Counted from the stretch's first letter, positions 26,958 through 34,744 are shown. The stretch is DNA of 34,744 nt from Acidobacteriota bacterium (GCA_011523845.1 WTFV01000228.1:1-34744); one strand, 5' to 3'. Numbers and translations are program-made. The notes: generated by a model not told the origin, from the letters alone.

Positions 26958-28273
26958 CAGGCCTCCTCCTGACACTCGACACCCTCCGGCGTCACGCCCT
27001 CGACATCGTTCGCGACGGTATCACCGCGGCGGGAGCCTCCGCGCTCGTCGGCCGGGCCATGCGCAGCGGGGCGATCGAGGGGGAGATCGGCAGCCGCCTG
27101 CCGGTGGTGGCGGCCGCCGGCAAGGCGGCGGCGGAGATGGCCTCGGCGTTCGTGTCCGCGCTTCCCCGCGCCGGGGCCAGAGGGTTGATTGCCTCGCCGC
27201 AACCGGGGCGTCCCGCCGGCGATCTGCAATGGTTCGACGTCGGCCATCCGGTGCCCACCGCGGGAAGCGTCGCGGCCGGTCGCGAGGCGCTGGCGCTGGC
27301 CGCCGGACTGGCGCCCGACGAGGTCATGGTGCTGCTGCTGTCGGGCGGGGCGTCGGCCGGTCTCGCGGCGCCGGTCAGGGGTCTCGACCTGGAAGACAAG
27401 TCGACGGTCACCTCGGTGCTGCTGCGGGCCGGCGTCGCCATCGATGGGCTGAACTGCGTCCGGAAGCACCTGTCGGCGATCAAGGGCGGCCGGCTGGCGG
27501 TCGCGGCCGGCGGGCGGATCGTGACCCTGGCCATTTCCGACGTCGTCGACCCCGCGCCGGACGATCCGGCGGTCATCGGATCGGGGCCGACGATTCCTGA
27601 TCCGACGACGTTCGCCGAGGCGCTCGGGATCTGCCGCGGCGCCGGCAGGACGGACGTGTTTCCGCGAGCGGCACTGGCCGCGCTCGAGCGGGGCGCCCGC
27701 GGCGAGATCGAGGAGAGCCCGAAACCGGGAGACCGGAGGCTGGCCGGCGCGTCGTACCACCTGATCGGCAGCCGGCGGGACGCCGTCGAGGGGGCGGCCC
27801 GGAGCGCTCGCGGGCTCGGTTGCGGCGTCGTCGTGGTCGACGAGCCGGTGACGGGAGAGGCGCGCCGGGCGGCCGAGAGCTACGTGAGGACGATAGCCCG
27901 CCTGGCCCACGAACAGCCACGGCCCCTCTGCATCGTGTCCGCCGGGGAGACGACCGTGCGGGTCACGGGCGGCGGACGCGGCGGGCGCAACCAGGAGTTC
28001 GCCCTGGCCGCCGCCTTCCACCTGACGCGCCGGTTTCCCGAGGCGGTCGTCGCCAGCGTGGGGACCGACGGCATCGACGGTCCGACCGATGCGGCGGGCG
28101 CGCTGGTGGACACCACGACACCTTCGCGCGCGGCCGAGCGGGGCCTGCACCGGCCCGAGCACTACCTGGCCGCGAACGATTCGTACCCCTTCTTCGAGGC
28201 GCTCGGCGACCTGGTCCGCACCGGTCCGACCGACACCAACGTCGGCGACCTGCAGGTCGCGCTGATCGGGTAG
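26954..28273 (+). CDS. Glycerate 2-kinase (MOFRL family)
   Basis: This enzyme phosphorylates D-glycerate to 2-phosphoglycerate, feeding lower glycolysis. Visible blocks are VVAAAGKAAAEMA near the N terminus, GHPVPTAGSVAAGREAL, VLLLSGGASAGLAAPV, NCVRKHLSAIKGGRLA and SDVVDPAPDDPAVIGSGPTIPDPTTFAEA. The C-terminal MOFRL domain follows, with SAGETTVRVTGGGRGGRNQEFALA, GTDGIDGPTDAAGA and the final TDTNVGDLQVALIG. The start is uncertain. No ATG, GTG or TTG lies between GTG 26855 and the conserved domain, and GTG 26855 would run 103 bases inside the upstream gene. A CTG at 26954 overlapping that gene's TGA gives 439 residues, the usual family length. Confidence 0.9.
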   Translation: MTGLLLTLDTLRRHALDIVRDGITAAGASALVGRAMRSGAIEGEIGSRLPVVAAAGKAAAEMASAFVSALPRAGARGLIASPQPGRPAGDLQWFDVGHPVPTAGSVAAGREALALAAGLAPDEVMVLLLSGGASAGLAAPVRGLDLEDKSTVTSVLLRAGVAIDGLNCVRKHLSAIKGGRLAVAAGGRIVTLAISDVVDPAPDDPAVIGSGPTIPDPTTFAEALGICRGAGRTDVFPRAALAALERGARGEIEESPKPGDRRLAGASYHLIGSRRDAVEGAARSARGLGCGVVVVDEPVTGEARRAAESYVRTIARLAHEQPRPLCIVSAGETTVRVTGGGRGGRNQEFALAAAFHLTRRFPEAVVASVGTDGIDGPTDAAGALVDTTTPSRAAERGLHRPEHYLAANDSYPFFEALGDLVRTGPTDTNVGDLQVALIG

Positions 28274-28277
28274 CGGT

Positions 28278-28343
28278 CCGCGGCGGAACGCCCCGTCGCA
28301 TCGAGAGCGGCGAGGCGCCCGCGTGGCAAGGCGCGACGAGGGA
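28278..28343 (+). repeat. Repeat family B, copy 2: hairpin leader with Shine-Dalgarno
   Basis: This is the plus-strand counterpart of the element at 18183-18249. It begins at CCGCGG and ends with GAGGGA at 28338-28343, which stands five bases before a GTG at 28349, the proposed rnr start. The same GCGCC/GGCGC stem with a ten-base loop (CGCGTGGCAA, one base different from copy 1) precedes it. The two copies are nearly identical over the 3' 36 bases and diverge outward and after GAGGGA. The shared position directly before two unrelated genes suggests a mobile or recruited translation leader. Confidence 0.7.
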
Positions 28344-28348
28344 GCATA

Positions 28349-30685
28349 GTGGGCATATTCGACCGAGGAGCAACGCAGTCCACGCGGGATGGATCGCCGC
28401 TCGAATGCAGCGGGGCCTTCGCCACGGGCCGCGAGTCCGACGAGCCGATGCTCGACCCCGACGAGCTGCTCGACGCGATCCGCCGCACGGTGGATCACCC
28501 CGCCACGGTACGCGACCTGCTCGAGCGGCTCGGCTGGCCGCACGAGCAACGCGCGACGCTGCGCCGCCGTCTCGCCGCGCTCGTCGAACGGGGCGACCTG
28601 CTCCGGATTCGTGGACACCGCTACGGGCTGCCCGACCGGATGCACCTGGTGACGGGCCGGGTGCACGTGCACCCCCGCGGCTTCGGCTTCGTCACGCCGG
28701 ACCATCCGGTGGACGGCCTCGCCGGCGACGTCTATATCGCCGGCACCAACCTGAACCAGGCGATGCACGGCGACCGCGTGGTCGTGCGGGTGGAGCACCG
28801 GCGCGAGCCGGATCGGGCGGAGGGCCGCATCCTGCGCATCGTCGAGCGCGCCGCCGCGCGGCTCGTCGGCCGCTACGACGCCGACTGCGCCGCGACCGGC
28901 TACGTCGTGCCGCTCGACCGGCGGCTGCCGATGGACGTGCAGGTGCCGTCGGGGGAGCAGGCCGGGGCACGGGCCGGCGACATGGTGGTGGCGGAGCTGA
29001 CGCGCTTCCCGACGCCGACGCGCGGTCCGGTGGGCCGGGTGGTCGAGGTGCTCGGTGCGCTGGACACGCCGGGCGTCGACGTCCGCGTCGTCCTCCGCGC
29101 ACACGGGATTCCTGATGCCCACGACCCCGCCGCGGTAGCCGAGGCCGAACGGCTCGGCGACACGGTGCGGCCCGCGGACCGTCGCGGGCGCACCGACTTC
29201 CGGCAGCTCACCACCGTGACCATCGACGGCGAGACGGCCCGCGACTTCGACGACGCCGTCACGCTCGAGACGCTCGATGGCGGCAACGTCCGTCTGGGCG
29301 TGCACATCGCCGACGTATCGCACTACGTCGCCGAGGGCAGCGCGCTTGATCGGGACGCCTGCGAACGGGGCACGTCGGTCTATTTCCCGGACCGCGCCGT
29401 GCACATGTTCCCGCCGGAGCTGGCCACGGGGCTGTGCAGCCTGAAGCCGCGCGTCGACCGCCTCGTGCAGTCGTGCCTGATGGAGATCGACGGCGCCGGC
29501 GAGGTGGTGGGGTACGAGATCCACGACGGGATCATCCACAGCGACACGCGCATGACCTACACCGACGTGGATGCGATCCTGCGCGATCCGATGTCGCCGG
29601 CCGGCGAGCGGTACGCCGCCCTCGTGCCGTTCTTCCAGGCATTGGGCGCGCTGTCGGCGGTGCTTACGGAGCGCCGGCGGCGGCGCGGCGCAATCGACTT
29701 CGACGTCCCCGTGGCCCGCTTCCGGCGCGACGACGCCGGCCGAGTCGACGCGATCATCGCCGACGAGCGGACGACCGCCCACCGCATCATCGAGGAGTTC
29801 ATGCTCCTGGCCAACGAGACGGTGGCCGAGCATCTGCTGCGACAGGAAGTACCGGCGCTGTTCCGGGTGCACGAGCGTCCCGATCCGGCCAAGGTCGAGG
29901 CGTTCGAGGAGTTCGCGACCTCGCTCGGCTACAGCCTCGCGGCGCCGCCCGACGCGGCGACGCCGGGACACTTCCAGCGGCTCATCGAGCAGATCCGGGG
30001 AAAGCCGGAGGAACGGCCGCTGGCCCGTCTGATGCTGCGGACGATGCGCCTGGCGCGCTACGAGCCGGACAACCTCGGTCACTTCGGGCTGGCCGCGGCT
30101 TCCTACACGCACTTCACGTCGCCGATCCGGCGCTATCCCGACCTGGTCGTGCACCGGGCGCTGCGGGCGAGCCGCCGGCGGGCGCCCTCGGTCGAGCGGC
30201 TGCGCCGGTGGTCGGAGGCGTTGCCGGAGATCGCGCGACGGACCTCCGAGCTGGAGCGGCGGGCCGAGGAGGCCGAGCGGGAGCTTCTGCACTGGCAGAT
30301 GGTGCGCTTCATGGCCGACAAGGTGGGAGAGGAGTTCACCGGCTGGGTTGTCGGCGTCACGGCGTTCGGCCTCTTCGTCGAGCTGGTCGAGCAGTTCGTC
30401 GAGGGGCTCGTGCACGTCTCCAGCATGGCGGACGACTACTACCGCTACGTCGAGCGCCACCACCTGTGGCAGGGGGAGAGCACCGGCAAGATCTACCGGC
30501 TCGGAGACCGGGTGCAGGTGCAGCTCGTGCGGGTCGACCTGGAGCACCGGCAGCTCGACCTGGCGCTGACGGAGATCCTCGACGCGGTGCGGCACACGCG
30601 GGACGGCCGCCCGCCGCGCTCGCGGCGAGAGAAGAAATTCTCTCGTCCGATTCACCACCGCCGCGCCCGAACGCGGCGGCGGTGA
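28349..30685 (+). CDS. rnr: Ribonuclease R
   Basis: This is a 3'-5' exoribonuclease of the RNase II/R family, 778 residues. An N-terminal winged-helix region at about residues 40-95 (LLDAIRRTVDHPATVRDLLERLG) is followed by cold-shock domains (VHVHPRGFGFVTPD near 106-119). The RNB catalytic domain has TIDGETARDFDDAV at 291-304 with metal-binding Asp residues, then VRLGVHIADVSHYV. The YTHFTSPIRRYPDLVVHRAL block is followed by an S1 domain at about 660-745 (TGWVVGVTAFGLFVEL). GTG 28349 has GAGGGA five bases upstream, from repeat family B. ATG 28448 is the alternative and would start right before the winged helix; the extra 33 residues look unconserved. The 3' end encodes an Arg-rich tail. Confidence 0.95.
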   Translation: MGIFDRGATQSTRDGSPLECSGAFATGRESDEPMLDPDELLDAIRRTVDHPATVRDLLERLGWPHEQRATLRRRLAALVERGDLLRIRGHRYGLPDRMHLVTGRVHVHPRGFGFVTPDHPVDGLAGDVYIAGTNLNQAMHGDRVVVRVEHRREPDRAEGRILRIVERAAARLVGRYDADCAATGYVVPLDRRLPMDVQVPSGEQAGARAGDMVVAELTRFPTPTRGPVGRVVEVLGALDTPGVDVRVVLRAHGIPDAHDPAAVAEAERLGDTVRPADRRGRTDFRQLTTVTIDGETARDFDDAVTLETLDGGNVRLGVHIADVSHYVAEGSALDRDACERGTSVYFPDRAVHMFPPELATGLCSLKPRVDRLVQSCLMEIDGAGEVVGYEIHDGIIHSDTRMTYTDVDAILRDPMSPAGERYAALVPFFQALGALSAVLTERRRRRGAIDFDVPVARFRRDDAGRVDAIIADERTTAHRIIEEFMLLANETVAEHLLRQEVPALFRVHERPDPAKVEAFEEFATSLGYSLAAPPDAATPGHFQRLIEQIRGKPEERPLARLMLRTMRLARYEPDNLGHFGLAAASYTHFTSPIRRYPDLVVHRALRASRRRAPSVERLRRWSEALPEIARRTSELERRAEEAERELLHWQMVRFMADKVGEEFTGWVVGVTAFGLFVELVEQFVEGLVHVSSMADDYYRYVERHHLWQGESTGKIYRLGDRVQVQLVRVDLEHRQLDLALTEILDAVRHTRDGRPPRSRREKKFSRPIHHRRARTRRR
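30627..30679 (+). other. Two consecutive hairpins at the 3' end of rnr
   Basis: A perfect 7-bp stem GAGAGAA/TTCTCTC closes a GAAA tetraloop (30627-30644). It is followed by an 8-bp stem CCGCCGCG/CGCGGCGG with a six-base loop (30658-30679). Both lie inside the last codons, which encode a Lys/Arg-rich tail. They could stabilise the mRNA end or help termination, but no U-run follows. Confidence 0.4.
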
Positions 30686-30759
30686 GGCTGCTGCCTTTCA
30701 TCAACGGCTACGAACCGACGCCCGGGCAGGAGTGCTCGTCGGACGACTGCCTGATGTTG

Positions 30760-31200
30760 TTACGGGTACCGGCCGCATCCGGGGCAATCTGCCATTCTTC
30801 CGTCGTCTTCAAATGACACCTGAAAGTGGGTCCAACCTCGCTGAAGATCGTCATCTGCAATTCGCACGGAAAAGAGGTTTTCGATCCTGGATGTTGAGAC
30901 GGCGAAGGTAAGACCCATCTCTGATGAGGTATTCAGAGCCCTCAACAAAGAGCCCCGAACTACCGAAAAAAAACGAACCCTGACGAGTAAGCCGCCGACG
31001 ATATTCGTCGAGCCTGTATTCAGAACCGAACCCCTTACGTACGAGTACGCGTCTGTCTGGTCGTTCATGAATCGGACGTCCTCGAAGGCGACCTGCTCGG
31101 GTTGGCGAGGGTGACTCTGTTCGCATCCCGAGCATGGTATTGATAGTCCGTCATCCTCGAAAGAGACTATCCGGTGGTTTTTCTCGATCAGGGATGGGTC
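30760..31200 (-). pseudogene. Frameshifted FxLYD-like repeat protein remnant
   Basis: One minus-strand frame stays open from about 31200 to a stop at 30760 but has no usual start before ATG 31068. It reads HRIVSFEDDGLSIPCSGCE, later AYSYVRGSVLNTGSTNIV and GGLLVRVRFF, and finally LFSVRIADDDLQRGWTHFQV, SFEDDGRMADCPGCG. The VRGSVLNTGST-VRVRFF part looks like an FxLYD domain. The middle of this domain is missing in that frame but appears in the next one (GLFVEGSEYLIRDGSYLR). The switch coincides with a run of eight A at 30966-30973. Two SFEDDG...CxGC ends suggest tandem domains. The stretch is less GC-rich than the rest. It is either a decayed gene or one broken by a homopolymer error. Confidence 0.5.
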
Positions 31201-31311
31201 GGGGCGAGTCCGAGCGGCGGGTTCGGATGCCGGCCGTCCATTCTTCGCGGAGCGCCGGCGACTCGCCGCGACGCCGCGTACCCAGGCGCACCGGCAACTT
31301 CAACCTCGGCG

Positions 31312-31515
31312 CGAACGTCAGCCTCAGCCCGCAATTTCTTCGCGACGCTCAAGGCGGGCGCCGGCGAGAACGGTGCGCGACCTGCTGGCGCTGTACCGGG
31401 AGCGCGGCGCGTTCGACCAGGATGTGGACACGGCCCTGGAGGGCGTCGGAGGGCGCCAAGCGGCTGGGCATCCCGAACCCCACCGCCAGTGTGCCGCGGA
31501 GCCGCACCATCAGGC
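31312..31515 (+). pseudogene. Possible decayed coding fragment
   Basis: Three pieces in successive frames read like one natural protein. RNFFATLKAGAGE (from about 31331) leads into TVRDLLALYRERGAFDQDVD and then, after a duplicated GAGGGCG stretch near 31439-31456, into AKRLGIPNPTASVP. Joining them needs a one-base and a roughly ten-base correction. Each piece has a more balanced composition than the Arg/Ala/Gly-rich shadow frames around it. I do not recognise a family. It may be a dead gene that once lay upstream of the Rpn-type nuclease. Confidence 0.25.
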
Positions 31516-31533
31516 TCCCGCGTATGCTGGCTC

Positions 31534-32526
31534 ATGCACGACGAGCACTACAAGCATCTCTTCGCCTTCCCCCGCATGGTCGAGGATCTGCTTCGCGGCT
31601 TCGTCCGGGGAGACTGGATCGACGCCGTAGACTTCTCCACCCTCGACAAACTGTCCGCCGAATACGTCAGCGACGAGCGGCGCTCCCGCCACGGCGACAC
31701 CGTCTGGCGCGTACGCCACCGAGACGCCTGGCTGCACGTCCTGGTGCTGCTCGAGTTCCAGTCGAACGACGACCCCGACATGGCGCTGCGCATCCTGGAG
31801 TACACCACCCTGCTGTACCAGGAGCTGGCCCGCAACCGCGCCCTCGAACCCGACGGCCGACGGCCCCCGGTGCTGCCCGTCGTGCTCTACAACGGCGATG
31901 CGCCCTGGCGCGCCGCGCGCGACGTCGGCGACCTCATCGCGCCCTGCGCCCCGTCGCTCGCGCCGTATCAGCCCGCGCAACGCTACGTCGTCCTTGACGA
32001 GCGGCACGTACGGAGCGACGATGCCGTGGAGCGCAATCTGATGGCGGCCGTCGTCGAGTTGGAGCAGAGCCGTTCGCCGCAGGACCTGCAGCGGGTGGTC
32101 ACGGCGCTGGCGCAACGCGCCTGGGACCCGGGCGAGCGCAAGCTGGAGCGCGTGTTCGCCGAATGGGTGTGGCGGCTGGCGCAACGGCTCGCGCCCGGCG
32201 ACATGCCGCCGCCGGCCTACACCCTGGAGGACGTGAGGATGACGCTGGAAGAACGCGTGAGCGAGTGGCCCCGGCAATGGCGCCGGGAAGGACTCGAACA
32301 GGGACTCGAACAGGGACTCGAACAGCAACGCGCCCTGCTGCGCCGCCTGGCCGCGTCGCGGTTCGGTCCAGGCGTCGCCGAACGCCTGGAGCGCGTACTG
32401 GAACCCATCGCCGACCCGGAACGGCTCGCCAAGGTCGGAGAACTGATCGTGCAGTGCGGGACCGCGGACGAGTTGTTCGCGCGTGCCAACGCCGCGCAGG
32501 TCGGGGAGACCCCGCGCCGGAACTGA
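31534..32526 (+). CDS. Rpn-family recombination-promoting nuclease/putative transposase
   Basis: This is a 330-residue protein of the Rpn (transposase_31) family, PD-(D/E)XK-type DNases that promote RecA-independent recombination. The N terminus HYKHLFAFPRMVEDLLRGF is typical. The catalytic region has RHGDTVWRVR followed by LHVLVLLEFQS, with the E-x-Q of the fold, then ALRILEYTTLLYQEL and PPVLPVVLYNGDAPW. The C-terminal part is helical and contains GLEQ repeated three times, encoded by three identical 12-bp units. It then ends in a charged helical domain. ATG 31534 is the natural start; the frame upstream is not coding-like. A dead N-terminal fragment of a relative lies at 3483-3674 on the other strand. 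Confidence 0.9.
   Translation: MHDEHYKHLFAFPRMVEDLLRGFVRGDWIDAVDFSTLDKLSAEYVSDERRSRHGDTVWRVRHRDAWLHVLVLLEFQSNDDPDMALRILEYTTLLYQELARNRALEPDGRRPPVLPVVLYNGDAPWRAARDVGDLIAPCAPSLAPYQPAQRYVVLDERHVRSDDAVERNLMAAVVELEQSRSPQDLQRVVTALAQRAWDPGERKLERVFAEWVWRLAQRLAPGDMPPPAYTLEDVRMTLEERVSEWPRQWRREGLEQGLEQGLEQQRALLRRLAASRFGPGVAERLERVLEPIADPERLAKVGELIVQCGTADELFARANAAQVGETPRRN
32290..32325 (+). repeat. Triplicated 12-bp in-frame tandem repeat
   Basis: Three identical copies of GGACTCGAACAG lie back to back inside the Rpn-type gene and encode GLEQ three times. Similar EG/EQ repeats occur at this place in other Rpn proteins, where they join the nuclease to its C-terminal region. Perfect identity at DNA level suggests recent slippage. 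Confidence 0.9.
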
Positions 32527-32574
32527 GCCCGGCCCGGCGACCGAGGCGGGCCGACTCTCCACGCGGGCGCGGCG

Positions 32575-32715
32575 ACGCAGAGCGCCTCGAAATCGGCGAT
32601 CCGGTCGAACAGCCTGGACCGGTCGCGCTACGTCATCCTGCGCTTCAGCTTCTCCGCCTTCGACGACACCGCTGCTTCGTCCGGACAGCGGAGCGCGCAG
32701 GCGAGAGGTAGACCG
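32575..32715 (+). pseudogene. Possible outer-membrane-protein C-terminal remnant
   Basis: In the 216-base gap between the Rpn-type gene and selB, one plus frame reads SNSLDRSRYVILRFSFSAFDD. The alternating hydrophobic strand resembles the last strand of an outer-membrane beta-barrel. There is no start, and the frame runs on into Ser/Arg-rich sequence. It is at best a relic. I see nothing else in this gap. Confidence 0.18.
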
Positions 32716-32742
32716 TGGCGCTGGCAGGGCTATGATCGCCGC

Positions 32743-34695
32743 GTGAAGCACCTGGTGGTGGGCACGGCGGGGCACATCGATCACGGCAAGAGCACCCTGG
32801 TCGAGGCGCTCACCGGGGTGGATCCGGACCGGCTGCAGGAAGAGAAGGCCCGGGGCATCACCATCGATCTCGGGTTCGCGCCGTACCGGCACGGGGACAC
32901 GCAGCTTGCCTTCGTCGACGTGCCGGGGCACGAGCGGTTCGTGCGCAACATGCTGGCGGGGGCGAGCGGCATCGACTGCGTGCTGCTGGTGGTTGCGGCC
33001 GACGAGTCGGTGATGCCGCAGACGCGCGAGCACTTCGACATCTGTCGCCTGCTGGGGGTTGGCGGCGGGGTGGTGGCGCTCACCAAGGCCGATCTGGTCG
33101 ACGAGGAGATGCTGGAGCTGGTGCGCCTGGAGACGCGCGAGCTGATCGCCGGCTCGTTTCTGGACCGGGCGGCGCTGGTGCCGGTATCCGCGCGCTCGGG
33201 CGCAGGGCTGGACGATGTCCGGCGCGAGCTGGCGGCGCTGGCGGACGGGGCCGCCGGGCGCTCGGACGGCGGCATTCCGCGGCTGCCCATCGATCGCGCG
33301 TTCACGGTGCGGGGGTTCGGCACGGTGGTCACCGGCACGCAGGCTTCCGGGGTCATCGACGGACAGGGGGAGCTGACGCTGTTGCCCGGCGGACGACAGG
33401 TGAAGGTGCGGGGGCTGCAGGTGCACGGCGAGACCCGGCCGCGGTCGCATGCCGGACAGCGGGTGGCCGTCAACCTGGCCGCGGTCGGCGTGGAGGAGCT
33501 GCAGCGCGGCGACACGCTGACGACCGACCAGGGGCTGTGCGCGGCGCGGCGGTTCGACGGGCGTCTGACGCTGCTCGACGGCGCGCGGGCGCTGAAGTAC
33601 GGCGCGCGGGTGCGCTTCCATCAGGGAACCAGCGAGGTGATGGCGCGGCTGGCCATCGGGGCGGCGCGGTCCGCCGCGGCCGGGGGCGACGGGGGCGGCG
33701 CAGGAGAAGTACCGGTGTTCCCGGGCGTGCTGGAGCCCGGCGCCTCGGCGTTCGTCCGCCTGCACCTGGAGCGGCCGGTCGCATTGACTCGGGGGGATCG
33801 CTTCGTGCTGCGCGCCTATTCGCCGATGATCACGATCGGCGGCGGCGTGGTGCTCGATCCGGCGCCTCCGAGCGGGCGGTTGCGATCGGCGGCGGGCTTC
33901 GAGCGGCTGCGGCGGCTGGACGCGCTCGGCGACGACGAGGCGGCGGTGCTGACCATGGCCGGCGAGGCCGCCGGCGAGGGAGTGTCACTCGCCGCGCTCG
34001 CGCCGCGGGTCGGCCGAACGGTCGCCGAGGTGCGACGCGTCGCGGCGGCGCTCGCCGAGGGCGGGACCCTGGTCGTGGTGGGGGAGCGTCTGGCGGCGTC
34101 GGCGCCGGTCGAGGCGGCCTGCGAGGCGCTGCTCGCCGCGGTCGGCGCCTACCACGAGGGCCACCCGCTGGAGCCCGGTCTTCCGCGTGAGGAAGCGCGC
34201 GAGCGGCTGGCGAAGCAGGCCGGCCCGGCGCTGTTCGAGCACGTCGTCGGCGCCCTGGCCGCCGAGGGCCGGCTGAGCGGGGGGCGGCATCTCGCCCTGT
34301 CCACGCACCGGATCGTCCTGACGGACGACGAGGGGCGGGTGAAGGACCGGCTCGCCGAGCTGTTCCGGCGGGCGGGGCTCGCACCGCCGGACGCGGCGGC
34401 GTGGGCGCGGCAGGAGGGCGTCGACGGGGAGGTCGCGGACCGGATGCTGAAGCTGCTGGTGCGCGACGGGACGGTGGAGCGTCTCGACACCCTGGTGTTT
34501 CACCGCGCCGTGCTCGATCGCCTCCGGGAGGACGTCACCGGGCTCAAGACCGGCGCCGGCGATCCGGTGCGCATCGACGTGGCGTGGTTCAAGCAGCGCT
34601 TCGGCATCACCCGCAAGTTCGCCATCCCGCTGCTGGAGTACCTGGATCGCGTGCGCGTGACCCGGCGGGTGGGTCAGAGCCGCATCGTTCTCTAG
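32743..34695 (+). CDS. selB: Selenocysteine-specific elongation factor SelB
   Basis: SelB carries selenocysteinyl-tRNA to UGA codons marked by a SECIS hairpin. The 650-residue protein has the GTPase domain with G1 GHIDHGKS at residues 10-17, EKARGITIDLGF (switch I) near 34-45, DVPGH at 59-63 and TKAD at 114-117. Domains II and III follow, with DRAFTVRGFGTVVTGT and the RVRFHQGTSEVMARL strand. The C-terminal half consists of winged-helix domains that bind SECIS RNA, the last ending with WFKQRFGITRKFAIPLLEYLD. GTG 32743 is the start. selA, selC, selD and selenoprotein genes are not seen in the window. Confidence 0.95.
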   Translation: MKHLVVGTAGHIDHGKSTLVEALTGVDPDRLQEEKARGITIDLGFAPYRHGDTQLAFVDVPGHERFVRNMLAGASGIDCVLLVVAADESVMPQTREHFDICRLLGVGGGVVALTKADLVDEEMLELVRLETRELIAGSFLDRAALVPVSARSGAGLDDVRRELAALADGAAGRSDGGIPRLPIDRAFTVRGFGTVVTGTQASGVIDGQGELTLLPGGRQVKVRGLQVHGETRPRSHAGQRVAVNLAAVGVEELQRGDTLTTDQGLCAARRFDGRLTLLDGARALKYGARVRFHQGTSEVMARLAIGAARSAAAGGDGGGAGEVPVFPGVLEPGASAFVRLHLERPVALTRGDRFVLRAYSPMITIGGGVVLDPAPPSGRLRSAAGFERLRRLDALGDDEAAVLTMAGEAAGEGVSLAALAPRVGRTVAEVRRVAAALAEGGTLVVVGERLAASAPVEAACEALLAAVGAYHEGHPLEPGLPREEARERLAKQAGPALFEHVVGALAAEGRLSGGRHLALSTHRIVLTDDEGRVKDRLAELFRRAGLAPPDAAAWARQEGVDGEVADRMLKLLVRDGTVERLDTLVFHRAVLDRLREDVTGLKTGAGDPVRIDVAWFKQRFGITRKFAIPLLEYLDRVRVTRRVGQSRIVL

Positions 34696-34744
34696 CCCAA
34701 GTTTAACAGCGGTATTGCTAAGCAATTTAGAATCAGCGGTTTAC

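Noticed and set aside
26786..30658. 1290-codon minus-strand frame opposite rnr and glycerate kinase
   Set aside because: Antisense shadow; both plus-strand genes have full domain support.
34696..34744. tRNA-Sec or other RNA downstream of selB
   Set aside because: The remaining 49 bases are AT-rich and show no cloverleaf.

Overview
The window is high-GC bacterial chromosomal DNA, densely packed with genes and with no rRNA, tRNA, CRISPR array or intact insertion sequence that I could recognise. The gene set (split MacA/MacB-type exporters with Gly/Pro-rich inserts, DUF2784, a Spy/CpxP-like protein, a plant/cyanobacterial-type long IspH, ATP-type PEP carboxykinase, SelB, two short CstA transporters) would fit a free-living Acidobacteriota-like organism, perhaps Vicinamibacteria. 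That placement is inference from gene content only.

Layout. 1-4.4 kb: a doubtful short reading frame at the left edge. It is followed on the minus strand by a small protein ending in Cys-Cys (cory-CC-star type), an ArsA/Get3-like ATPase and the first CstA transporter. Beside them are a truncated Rpn-family nuclease relic and a Phd/YefM-ParE toxin-antitoxin pair. 4.6-7.4 kb (minus): a P1-family self-processing peptidase translationally coupled to a second CstA. 7.7-13.2 kb (plus): a DUF2784 membrane protein, a GDSL-esterase lipoprotein with its YbbA/YbbP ABC partners, a DksA/TraR zinc-finger protein and FolK. 13.3-23.2 kb (minus): ten collinear genes, namely ECF sigma factor, zinc-finger anti-sigma factor, IspH, Spy/CpxP-like protein, TolC-type channel, membrane-fusion protein, MacB-like ATPase, MacB-like permease, a secreted Gly-rich protein and DoxX. 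23.4-30.7 kb (plus): pckA, gatB, a small helical protein, glycerate 2-kinase and RNase R. 30.7-31.5 kb: decayed coding sequence, including a frameshifted FxLYD-like gene. 31.5-34.7 kb (plus): an intact Rpn-family nuclease and selB.

How the genes work together. The clearest functional unit is the 13.3-23.2 kb block. It combines an extracytoplasmic-function sigma factor, its membrane anti-sigma factor, a periplasmic Spy/CpxP-like protein and a full tripartite exporter, which suggests a self-contained envelope-stress response. The two CstA transporters, one coupled to a peptidase, point to uptake of pyruvate or peptides. PckA and glycerate kinase nearby serve three-carbon metabolism.

The most interesting non-coding signals are two dispersed repeat families. 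Family B occurs just upstream of the membrane-fusion protein gene and of rnr. In both places it delivers a small hairpin followed by the same GAGGGA Shine-Dalgarno at the same 5-nt distance from the start codon, so it behaves like a portable translation leader. Family A is a composite palindromic element, found downstream of folK and downstream of gatB.
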